A model generated the notes under the pieces. That model saw only the letters and a list, made by a program, of their open reading frames with translations, did no database searches and had not been told where the DNA came from. A stretch of 55,229 nucleotides of DNA, taken from NCBI GenBank assembly GCA_023807065.1, contig JAJJLU010003550.1:1-55229 (forward strand), read 5' to 3'. The stretch comes from Isotricha intestinalis. Lineage: Eukaryota; Ciliophora; Litostomatea; Vestibuliferida; Isotrichidae. The stretch's first letter is position 1; the number at the start of each line of letters is the position of its first letter. Below, one piece after another: positions 20,037 through 28,490 of the stretch. The translations under genes and the position numbers were made by a program.

Positions 20037-20966
20037 TTAGAATTTTTCCAGATAAGGATTAAAGTCAATTTTTTTTGAATTAAGTATTTTGACTCTTTTA
20101 CATAATTTAAAAGAATAAATTAAAATACCAATTAATGAAAGTAATAAAATCATAATAATAAAGATTAAAAGTCCATTATTTGATTTTTGTTTTTCTGCAT
20201 TTTGTCTTCTTTCTTCTTCTTCTTGTTTTTTTCTTTCTTCTTCTTGTTTAATTTTTTCTTCTTCTTCTTGTTTTTTTCTTTCTTCTTCTTGTTTTTTTTC
20301 TTCTTCTTCTTGTTTTTTTCTTTCTTCTTCTTGTTTTTTCTTTTCTTCTTCTTGTTTTTTCTTTTCTTCTTCTTTTGATTCATCATCTCCTGTATCTTCT
20401 TCTTCATCATCATAAGGATTATAAGATTCAATATGCCAATAAATTTGATTACAAATAATATGTATAACTTCATAATAATTTGAAATTTTTAAACCAGATG
20501 AAATTTTTTCATAAATAGCTTCAACATCTTTTTTTTTTATAGCTTTATTAATATTATTCCCAATTGTAATTTTAACTTTTTTAGGCTCATCAATAATTAA
20601 AATAAGAACTCCTTTTATAGCATTTGATCCTTTTATTTCAGTATCAATTTTATTAAATAAATAATTTGAATATTCAGTTAGGAAAGTATCATTATTCACA
20701 TCTCCACAACAAACATTTTTAACCATAATTATATATATACTTACCCATATTTGTTCAAATATATAAGCAATTTCTTCTTTATAAGATTTTATTAATTTCT
20801 CATCGAAAATTTGGTCTTGATCTGATATGAAATATAAATTTGATGTAGTTATTGATTTATTCATTTTCATTTCATTCCATAATTCTTCTGATGTTTTTCC
20901 TTGACATTCTATTTTTGATATTAATGAAATTAAAAACAAAATTAATATCCTTTTGGAAAATATCAT
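20037..20966 (-). CDS. TPM-domain-like secretory/membrane protein with KKQEEE repeats, 309 aa
   Basis: The N-terminus MIFSKRILILFLISLISKIECQG is a typical signal peptide. Residues ~45-185 resemble a TPM (YgcG/MOLO-1-type) domain: the strand GVLILIIDEPKKVKITIGNN, helix DVEAIYEKISSGLKISNYY and a final helix. Residues ~195-265 are a run of KKQEEE and RKKQEEE units forming a charged helix. A membrane span (LLIFIIMILLLSLIGILIYSF, about 272-292) and a short basic cytosolic tail end the protein. Topology is therefore type I. The stretch 20207-20370 is a coding microsatellite and could vary in length. The TPM assignment is from pattern memory and is moderate; TPM proteins act in membrane-protein quality control or receptor modulation in other organisms. 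Confidence 0.65.
   Translation of the reverse strand: MIFSKRILILFLISLISKIECQGKTSEELWNEMKMNKSITTSNLYFISDQDQIFDEKLIKSYKEEIAYIFEQIWVSIYIIMVKNVCCGDVNNDTFLTEYSNYLFNKIDTEIKGSNAIKGVLILIIDEPKKVKITIGNNINKAIKKKDVEAIYEKISSGLKISNYYEVIHIICNQIYWHIESYNPYDDEEEDTGDDESKEEEKKKQEEEKKKQEEERKKQEEEEKKQEEERKKQEEEEKIKQEEERKKQEEEERRQNAEKQKSNNGLLIFIIMILLLSLIGILIYSFKLCKRVKILNSKKIDFNPYLEKF
20207..20370 (-). repeat. Coding repeat, KKQEEE/RKKQEEE hexa- to heptapeptide units
   Basis: On the plus strand this is a run of TTCTTCTTCTTG-like units. It encodes eight or more charged units between the TPM-like domain and the membrane span. Confidence 0.8.
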
Positions 20967-21089
20967 TTTAATATAAATTAATTAATTATAATAAATATTG
21001 AAAATCAATAATATAATAGAATATATATTATATTAAATTTTTATTTAATTTTTTTTTATGGTATTTTTTCAGTATATATATTAAATTGT

Positions 21090-21980
21090 TCAATTTTCGG
21101 AATCATCTGATTCACTGATTTTCTTTTTTAATAAACATGTGTTTATTAAATTATTTAGATTATTTTGAAAATCTTTAAATAATTGTTTTTCAATATTTTT
21201 TTGTGTTTTTGCTTTAGATTTTTGAAAATCTTTCATTCTATTATCTATATTTCCTTTATTATTATCTGATAAATTAGGTAAAATTTGATTACTTCCTACT
21301 GTTTTACAATCATTAAATTTATTACTATCTTTTTCCTTTTCTTCTTCTTTTTTTTCATTTTCTTTTTTGTTTTCAATTTTTTCTTTTTTTTCTTCTTCTA
21401 TTTTATTTTCTTTATTCTCTTTTATTTCATTTTCTTCCTTTTTCTCATCATTTTTAATGTTTTTTTCTTCTTCTTTAATTTCTTTTTTCTTTTCTTCTTC
21501 TAATTTTTTTTTATTATTATCTTTAGATTCTAAATTTTCGTTATTATGATTAGGTTCAATAATAACAACTTTTTTTTTAATTGTTGTTTGATTTTGAAGT
21601 TTAATAATTTTTTTTTTTTTATTTTGATTTGTGACTGTATGATTTCTTTTTAAATCATTAATTTTATCTTTATTTTCATTTTTTGAACAAGAAACTAATT
21701 TAAAATTTGAATAAGTTGAAAGATTTTCTTTTAAACCTTTATCAGAATTTCTTGACAAAATAGTATGAAATTTTTCTTTATCATTTCCTTCATTATTAAC
21801 TGTTGTAGCTAAACATAACTGATTATTTTCTTTTACATTCTTTTCCTTATCGATTATTTCATTTTGTGGATTCGTTGGAATTGATTCTTCATTATTATTT
21901 ATATCTACTTTCAATATTTTTTTATTTTCTTCGTGTTTAATACAATAACAAAATGAATCTATAAATTTGGAAATATACAT
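21090..21980 (-). CDS. Charged low-complexity protein with N-terminal FCYC and acidic tail, 296 aa
   Basis: The start MYISKFIDSFCYCIKHEEN carries two cysteines in a hydrophobic helix, a likely palmitoylation site. The middle is disordered and very rich in Lys/Glu/Asn, with runs such as KKLEEEKKKEIKEEEKN. The C-terminal ~50 residues contain a helix (FKDFQNNLNNLINTCLLKKK) and end ISESDDSEN. The plan matches the 140-residue protein at 15269-15691 (LCFCGS start, SESEDSDSQN end), so I infer a family whose conserved parts are the two ends and whose middle is free to diverge. No enzyme motif is visible. Confidence 0.7.
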   Translation of the reverse strand: MYISKFIDSFCYCIKHEENKKILKVDINNNEESIPTNPQNEIIDKEKNVKENNQLCLATTVNNEGNDKEKFHTILSRNSDKGLKENLSTYSNFKLVSCSKNENKDKINDLKRNHTVTNQNKKKKIIKLQNQTTIKKKVVIIEPNHNNENLESKDNNKKKLEEEKKKEIKEEEKNIKNDEKKEENEIKENKENKIEEEKKEKIENKKENEKKEEEKEKDSNKFNDCKTVGSNQILPNLSDNNKGNIDNRMKDFQKSKAKTQKNIEKQLFKDFQNNLNNLINTCLLKKKISESDDSEN

Positions 21981-22219
21981 TTTTAAAATTTATTTAATAT
22001 TTATAATTATGATATAAAACTTATTTTGAAGAGTTAAATTATACTTTCTTAATAATATTATGAATTAATTTTTCGATTGTTTTTTTTAAAATTTTATTTA
22101 TCGAATTAAGTGATTTATTGAATGATGAGTTTAAAGATATTTATTTTATTTTTTTTTTTTTTAATAAAAAAAAAAAAATATTTATTTTAAAAAATTTAAA
22201 AATCCCAAAAATTAAATAT

Positions 22220-23287
22220 TTAAACAACACAATATTTTTTTTCTAAATCATTAATATCACTGAATTCCTTAATACAATCATCATCAGGAAAATACTTTTT
22301 AAGTAAATTGATACTCCATTCAATAACTTCATTTCTAATTTCTTTATTTCTTCCTTTTTCAAAAGTATTAATCCTTTTACAATCAGCATAATAATCTCCA
22401 CTAACTAATTCTTCCCAATGAGCATAACATAAATGTAATTGAGTTTGAGCTCCTTGAGAAGGACTTTTACCAAATAAACTAAAAGCCCAATCAGAAGTAC
22501 TTAACATCAATTTAAAAGAAGAAAAATTTTCTCCAATTTTTACAAAGAAATCAGTGTTAACTACTCCAGGATGTAAACAAACTGTTTTTAAATGTTTATA
22601 TTTATTTTCTTCAAATAATAATGATAAATATTGTGTAAAGTACATCATAAATAATTTTGTATCATTATATAAATTCATTGCTGAAAATACATTTGTATAA
22701 AAGGTTTTTTGCATATAATCATTATTATCATAGTTTTTAATATCACCTTTTTTTATTTTTGATAAAGCATGAGCTAAACTAGATAAATTAATTATTCTTC
22801 CTTTTTCATTAAAATGAGGAAGTAATAATGCAGTTAAATACATATGACCTATATAATTTCCTACTAAAAATGAATCTAATTTATCTTCAGTTTCTTTAAA
22901 TTTTGTTGGTGAGGCACCTGCATTATTCATTAATATATCTATTTTAGGATAATTTGATTTAATTTTATCAGCAAATGCTTTTATACTTGAAAAAGATGAT
23001 AAATCAATTTTTAGAAATTCTGCATTTTTTTTTAAATTTTCAGGAATATTTTTCATTGCTTCTTTAGCTTTTGATTCAGTTCTACATGCAAAAATTACTC
23101 TTGCATTATGATTAATTAAATCTAAAGCAGACTCTTTACCTAAACCACCTGATGCCCCTGTTATAATTATAAATGTTCCTGTCATATCATGTTTATTTTT
23201 ACATACTCCTCCTTTACTCCATTGCTTTATTAAATATATTAATCCTATCCCTATTATAAAACATATTATTGTTGATATTGATATCAT
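22220..23287 (-). CDS. Short-chain dehydrogenase/reductase, retinol-dehydrogenase-like, membrane-anchored, 355 aa
   Basis: A single N-terminal membrane span (ISTIICFIIGIGLIYLI) anchors the protein. The Rossmann fold begins GTFIIITGASGGLGKES, with the TGxxxGxG cofactor motif intact. FACRTESKAKEA at the end of strand 2, with its Arg, suggests NADP(H) preference. KIDLSSFSSIKAFA and DILMNNAG are the usual SDR motifs. The catalytic Ser lies in INLSSLAH, and Tyr and Lys lie in YNDTK (YxxxK). The C-terminal part, including LHPGVVNTDFF, matches the RDH/WWOX-type classical SDRs. The likely reaction is oxidation or reduction of a lipid alcohol or ketone at the ER; the substrate cannot be told from sequence. 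Confidence 0.9.
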   Translation of the reverse strand: MISISTIICFIIGIGLIYLIKQWSKGGVCKNKHDMTGTFIIITGASGGLGKESALDLINHNARVIFACRTESKAKEAMKNIPENLKKNAEFLKIDLSSFSSIKAFADKIKSNYPKIDILMNNAGASPTKFKETEDKLDSFLVGNYIGHMYLTALLLPHFNEKGRIINLSSLAHALSKIKKGDIKNYDNNDYMQKTFYTNVFSAMNLYNDTKLFMMYFTQYLSLLFEENKYKHLKTVCLHPGVVNTDFFVKIGENFSSFKLMLSTSDWAFSLFGKSPSQGAQTQLHLCYAHWEELVSGDYYADCKRINTFEKGRNKEIRNEVIEWSINLLKKYFPDDDCIKEFSDINDLEKKYCVV

Positions 23288-23426
23288 TTATTTTTTTAAA
23301 ATTTAAAATGATATTTTATGTTTTTTATTATTAATATTTTGGTGATTTTTTTTTATTTTGATATTATTAATTTAATTCTAATAGGAATTCAATTTAATTT
23401 TTTATTAATAATTTTTTATCATTAAA

Positions 23427-24086
23427 ATGTCATCTGATTTAATATCAAAATCTCTTAAAGAAATAACAAATAATTTAAATGAAATTCAAACTAAAAAGAA
23501 AGAGTTTTCAACATCTATTTCAAATGAATCTAAAACTTCAAATTTAAAAATTGTGAAAGATTTAATGGAAAAAATAAAAGGCAATGTAAAAATAACATTT
23601 TAATTTTAGTTCAATATAATAGACCAAGAAATGGATTATAGTTCAGGTAATATTCGTCAGCAATATAAAGGAAAAATAGAAAGTCTCCGAATTGAATATA
23701 AAAAATTAATAAAAGAAATAGATAAAATAAGTGATCAATTAAATTTATTATTATTGTCTTCAAACACAGAAATTCCTTCAGACCAAAAATATAATTATTT
23801 AAATGAAAAATTAATAAATAATACTAATAAATTAGTTTCTACTTCAAAAACTGCAAATGAAATTGAAGAAAGAGATAAATTAACTGTTCAAGAATTAAGA
23901 AGACAAGGTGATGTTCTAGTAAATGTTAGAGGAAAAATTGATACAGTTGAAGAAAATTTAACTTTAATTCAACAAATCAATGATATTATGAAATACAGTG
24001 ATTTATTTTATAAATTTAAATTGATTCTTATTGCAATTGGGTTATTTATAGCTATAATTTTTGTTTTATATTTGAAAATGAAATAA
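23427..24086 (+). CDS. Qb-SNARE, Vti1-like; two exons (23427-23585, 23610-24086)
   Basis: Exon 1 begins at ATG 23427 (MSSDLISKSLKEITNN) and gives 53 codons. Exon 2 joins in phase 0 at 23610 and yields a 211-residue protein. Without splicing, in-frame TAA and TAG in the 24-nt intron would stop translation, and starting at the Met at 23631 would lose the first N-terminal helix. Helices 1-3 resemble the Vti1/GOSR N-terminal bundle (NIIDQEMDYSSGNIRQQYK and following). The SNARE motif (about 125-185) includes EERDKLTVQELRRQGDVL, with the central zero-layer Gln in RRQGDVL. The C-terminal anchor is LILIAIGLFIAIIFVLYL. The role is membrane fusion in the Golgi/endosomal system. The next gene, a MATE transporter, starts only 60 bases after the stop. 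Confidence 0.85.
23586..23609 (+). other. 24-nt intron in the SNARE gene
   Basis: It starts GTAAAAAT and ends TTTTAG, phase 0. It contains in-frame TAA and TAG. Removing it joins two coding-like exons in the same frame. Confidence 0.85.
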
Positions 24087-24146
24087 ACTTCAAAAAGTAA
24101 AAATATTTTTTAATATTATAAAATTTAATTAAATTTATTGAAATAA

Positions 24147-25673
24147 ATGAAGAGAAGAAATTCTTCTTTATCATATGAAAGTATTAATGTAATATCTTCT
24201 CTTAATTCTTCAATAAATTATGGTAATAAAAAAAAAGAAAAAAAATTAATGAAAGATAATGAAGAAGAATATAAACCAATTGAAAAAGTAGATGCCTATA
24301 ATATATTTGTAAATTTAATTCCAAATATTTTTAATCAATTTATGCATTTTTTACAGCATATTATATTTGGACATTATTTAGGAAGTGTAAATGATTTAAC
24401 ATTATTAACAAGTGTAAATTTAGGGATTACATATAATGAGATTTTTTTTTATTTTATTGGATTTGGAATTGTCCAAGGAATGGCAGTTTTTTGTCCTAAT
24501 TCATTTAGTCAAAAAAACTATATTTTAATTGGAATTCAAACTAATTTAGTTAGAATAATATTAACTGTATTTTTTATCTTCTATTCTTTGATAACTTTTT
24601 TTTTAGGAGGATATTTATATAATTTATTAGGTGTAAGTATTGATACTGAATTTGGAATAAAAGCTTATAAATTTTCTTTATATACTTTAATTGGAGTATT
24701 TTTAGAAATACATTTTGAAGTATATTGTAAATTTTGTGAAAGTCAGCTTTTTTATAAACCTATAATTCACACTTTAATTGTTTCAATTATCTCTAATTTA
24801 ATTTCTTGTTATTTTTTAATTTATTATTTAAATTTAGGACTTAAAGGTGCTATTTTATCCAAAAATATAGTAGATATATTAAAATTTATATGGATTCATT
24901 TTTCAGTTTTATATTATAATCCATATCCTGCAAGTAATTTTTGGTTTAGCACAAATTATCTTAATTATAATTATTTTAAAGAAGTAATAAAAATATGTAT
25001 GTTATCTGCTCTTGTATGTTATAGTGAATTTATAGGATATTCATTTAGTAAATTATTTGCTGTAAGACTAAGTGAACTATCATTTGCAAAATATGTTGTA
25101 GTAGGTAATGTATATTTACTTACTTATCCAATTTCTCTAGGTGTAAATAACACAATGACTATTTTGGTATCTTATTTTTATGGTTTGAATGAACCTGAAA
25201 ATTTGTATAAAATTATTAAATTAGTTCTTTATTATTCATCATTATTAAATATTATTATATGGTCTTTATTTACATTTTTTAGAATACCTTTCACAAGATT
25301 TTTCACTGAATCTGAAGAAATTTATTTATGTAAAGAATTATTTATTTATTTTATCCTTAATTTTTTAACTCAAATTTTTGACACTTTACAAAATGGAGTT
25401 CAAGGTGCTTTAAGAGGATTAGAATTATTAGATTTTCTAAGTTATATAATTATGCCTTTGTTTCTTATTTGTTTACCCAGTGGAATTTATATTTTTGCAT
25501 TTAAATTAAATTATGATGTTAGTGGGATTTTCTTTGCAGAATTTTCTGTTTATTGTTTAGAATTTTTTTTAATGTTAGGATATTTAAATAGAGTTGATGT
25601 ACATCAATTATGTTTAGCACAAGAAGAAAAAAGAGAAAAAGAAGAAAAAATAGAAATGGAAGATATGGACTAA
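24147..25673 (+). CDS. MATE-family multidrug/toxin extrusion transporter, 508 aa
   Basis: The length and about twelve hydrophobic spans fit the MATE family. An N-terminal cytosolic stretch (about 45 residues, charged) precedes span 1 (AYNIFVNLIPNIFNQFMHF), and FGHYLGSVNDLTLLT corresponds to the conserved FVGHLG/L region. The second half repeats the pattern with FAVRLSELSFAKYVVVGNVY, YPISLGVNNTMTILVSYFYG and LFIYFILNFLTQIFDTLQNG, followed by VQGALRGLE, the usual 'GvlrG' motif. The tail is a short acidic/basic helix. Such proteins export organic cations in exchange for H+ or Na+; the substrate is unknown. It lies head-to-tail 60 bases after the SNARE gene. Confidence 0.88.
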   Translation: MKRRNSSLSYESINVISSLNSSINYGNKKKEKKLMKDNEEEYKPIEKVDAYNIFVNLIPNIFNQFMHFLQHIIFGHYLGSVNDLTLLTSVNLGITYNEIFFYFIGFGIVQGMAVFCPNSFSQKNYILIGIQTNLVRIILTVFFIFYSLITFFLGGYLYNLLGVSIDTEFGIKAYKFSLYTLIGVFLEIHFEVYCKFCESQLFYKPIIHTLIVSIISNLISCYFLIYYLNLGLKGAILSKNIVDILKFIWIHFSVLYYNPYPASNFWFSTNYLNYNYFKEVIKICMLSALVCYSEFIGYSFSKLFAVRLSELSFAKYVVVGNVYLLTYPISLGVNNTMTILVSYFYGLNEPENLYKIIKLVLYYSSLLNIIIWSLFTFFRIPFTRFFTESEEIYLCKELFIYFILNFLTQIFDTLQNGVQGALRGLELLDFLSYIIMPLFLICLPSGIYIFAFKLNYDVSGIFFAEFSVYCLEFFLMLGYLNRVDVHQLCLAQEEKREKEEKIEMEDMD

Positions 25674-26204
25674 TTTAATATAATTTTATGATAAAGAATA
25701 AAGATATTAATTATTTTAAAATAATTATAAAAATTAAGGCAAAAAAGTATAAAAAAATCCTTAAATTTGGTAATTAATTTTTATTGAACAATTCAAAAAT
25801 AATTAGCTTAATAAAAGGCTATGCATTTTCTTTTAATATCCTTTCTAATTTCTCATATCAGAATTAGGACCCTACCAATTTCATTTTTTAAATTTGACTA
25901 TATTAATTATATAATCAACTTTAAATCATTACATTGAGATATTATCTTTAACTTAAATGAAAGCATATACTTTTATGTTTTTAATTCCTAAGTTCTAAGA
26001 ACTACACCAGGAATTAATTTGCTAATATTTTAATAGTTATTGAAAATATAATTGTAATTGAATTTGTAGTGTTTATATTATAAAAGTATATCAATGAGGT
26101 AAATGATTTTTGATTGGTCTCATTTGGAAAATTTGGCTTTGAAATTTAAATTTTATGATATGTTATTAAATAATATATTTAATTTAATCATTTTAATTTT
26201 TTTA
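25674..26204. other. Intergenic between convergent transporter genes, with a coding-like fossil on the minus strand
   Basis: From about 26024 down to 25810 the minus strand reads KLIPGVVLRT, ELKT, KYMLSFKLKIISQCNDLKL, SNLKNEIGRVLILI and EIRKDIKRKCIAFY, interrupted by TAG, TAA and TGA. A further block upstream (about 26160-26060) reads FQSQIFQMRPIKNHLPH in another frame. The composition is less AT-rich than true spacer. The parent gene is not recognised. Confidence 0.35.
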
Positions 26205-27668
26205 TTATTTTTCTTTTAATGAATTATCTTGTGATATGTTTAATTTATCAGATTCTGTGTTATGATATTTTGAATCTAATGGTCTATCTTTTGTTTCATA
26301 TGGTAAAATATATGTTAATAAACCCCCAAAAATACAAAGTCCACAAATTATAAAATATGGAAGTCTAAATTTAATGTGAAATAAAGCCAATACCCATATT
26401 TGTGCAAAACCACATAAAATTCTATAATTCATTATATGAAATCCAGTTGATAAATCTCTTAATTTTGTAGGATAAATTTCTACACAATATGTTATTAAAA
26501 CATTAGCTCCTACAAAAGTAGCAAATACATAAATTCCAATTAAAACACCATAACTTCCTTTAATATATACTGATGGAATTGATATAAATGATGCTAAGAA
26601 AAAACACATTACAATTAATCCTTTCCTTCCTATATATTTTAATTCTATTATAAAAGCAGATGGAATTAAAAATATTAAAGTTGTTATAGTATAAACCAAT
26701 TGACTAATTATTACTTTATGATTATTTGGTTTTTCTTTTCCATTTAATTTTTCTTGAGTTATTGTAGTTAAAACATTCATTCCATAATATGCTCCAGATA
26801 ATATAAAAAATATTATCATTAATAAAATTGTTGTTTGAAATAAATCTTTATTAAATAAATCTGTTATATGATTTTTAATATTTCTATTTGATGAAGATAT
26901 ATTTACTTCATTTACAATTTTTAATTTTTCTTCTTCGATTAATTCTTTACCATTATTCATATCTTTCAATATATTAAATGCTTTTTCCTTTTCACCATTA
27001 ACAATTAAATTTCTTGGACTATCATATAAAGTAAAATAATGGACAATAGCTCCAATTAGAGGAAATATTAAATAAACTAATAAAGTTAATCTTAATTTTT
27101 TTTCTTCATAATTTGGCATGATCATTAAAACAATTAAAATTTGAATTAAACAAGAAATTTGATAAAAAGCCCAAAGTAAATTTAATTGAAAACCTCTTGA
27201 TGAAATAGGTCTATATTCACTAAATAAATTTAAAAAAATGAAATAAATTCCTAATGAAATACCCATAAAAAATCTCATTATTAAAAAAATGACTTTATTT
27301 AAAAAAATTATAATAATCAAATGAAATAAAACAATTGATATTGATGTTGCTTTCAACACTAATTCTCTTCCATAAATTTTTGTTAAATAACCTACTGAAA
27401 AAGAACCTAAGGCAAATCCAAAAAATATTATTGAAGCACAAACACTTTCATAAGTCTTTGAAAAATTAAAATATTCACGAAATGGAATTAATAAAAATAT
27501 AAAGAAATGCATTTCTATTCCATCAATAAACACAAATATTGAAGAATTAATATAATTTAAAATAGAATATTTCGTTAATGAAGAATTATTTATTATTTCA
27601 TCTATAGATTTCTCTAATTTTGGTTTCTCTAAAGTTTTGTAATTTGGATTTTCACTTTCTTCATCCAT
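26205..27668 (-). CDS. Major facilitator superfamily transporter (sugar-transporter/SVOP-like), 487 aa
   Basis: About twelve membrane spans are visible, in two groups of six separated by a ~60-residue cytosolic loop. Landmarks: GSFSVGYLTKIYGRELVL between spans 2 and 3 (MFS G-x-x-x-D/G-R-type loop), IMRFFMGISLGIYF in span 4, YDSPRNLIVNGEKEKAFNIL after span 6 (the sugar-transporter PESPR signature in variant form), and VEIYPTKLRDLSTGFH after span 10. IDGIEMHFF in span 1 lacks most of the acidic residues used by H+/organic cation carriers. The likely role is a plasma- or organelle-membrane solute carrier; the substrate is unknown. Start Met with an acidic N-terminus (MDEESENPNYK). Confidence 0.88.
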   Translation of the reverse strand: MDEESENPNYKTLEKPKLEKSIDEIINNSSLTKYSILNYINSSIFVFIDGIEMHFFIFLLIPFREYFNFSKTYESVCASIIFFGFALGSFSVGYLTKIYGRELVLKATSISIVLFHLIIIIFLNKVIFLIMRFFMGISLGIYFIFLNLFSEYRPISSRGFQLNLLWAFYQISCLIQILIVLMIMPNYEEKKLRLTLLVYLIFPLIGAIVHYFTLYDSPRNLIVNGEKEKAFNILKDMNNGKELIEEEKLKIVNEVNISSSNRNIKNHITDLFNKDLFQTTILLMIIFFILSGAYYGMNVLTTITQEKLNGKEKPNNHKVIISQLVYTITTLIFLIPSAFIIELKYIGRKGLIVMCFFLASFISIPSVYIKGSYGVLIGIYVFATFVGANVLITYCVEIYPTKLRDLSTGFHIMNYRILCGFAQIWVLALFHIKFRLPYFIICGLCIFGGLLTYILPYETKDRPLDSKYHNTESDKLNISQDNSLKEK

Positions 27669-28490
27669 TTTTTCCTTTATATAAATAATATATTTTCATT
27701 TAATTTTTTTCAAAAAATTGGGAATTTTTTTTATATTTGGAAAAAATGAAATTATATTTAATTTATGGAATTTTTTATAAAAAATATTATTTTATTTATA
27801 AATAAGAAATAAATATAGAAAAATCCTATTTGCTAAATAATTATAATTAGAATAATTTAACTTTATTATTCATAATTTCCAAAATCTCTTTGTTATTATT
27901 AATTATTTGAAAAAAGGGAAAATCAGTCATGAGATTTTATATTGGATTATATATGAGAATTGGGATTATCCATATTTATAAAAATTGGGATAAAATATTT
28001 TTTATTAATTTTTAAAGTTTTTGAATTTTTTTATTTTTATATATTTATCTAGTTTTTTTTAGAAATAATTAGAAATAGGAAACTACAATTTAAATATTTA
28101 TTATTTTTCTTGAAAATAAATGATTTTTTTTAAAATGTGAAATTAATTAGAAATTCATTTTTTACCGATATTCCATTTAATTTTAAATTTAGAGTGTTTA
28201 TAATCTCTTTCAAAAAATACTTTTATCCCTATTTATACACTCCTTTTAATGAAAATTAAATTTATTATATGTTTGTTAAAAATTTTATTTTAAATATAAT
28301 TGTTTCATAATATTTAAAAATATCTAAAACAATAAATAGGATGATTTTATAAAATGAAATTATCCAAAATATTAATATTAAGGGAATTTAATATAAAAAT
28401 TCAATAAAATTTAATTCTCCTAATATTTATAAATATATATAATAAAAATTCATATATTTATATTTATCATTTATTTTAAACATATTAATC
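27669..28490. other. Intergenic, nothing firm
   Basis: AT-rich spacer. A slightly less AT-rich patch near 27915-28010 has several TGG codons and short open frames but no recognisable protein. It lies between the MFS gene start and the PLC gene end. Confidence 0.4.

Noticed and set aside
20187..20378. Plus-strand Phe-rich ORF opposite the KKQEEE repeat
   Set aside because: Shadow of the charged repeat in the TPM-like gene.
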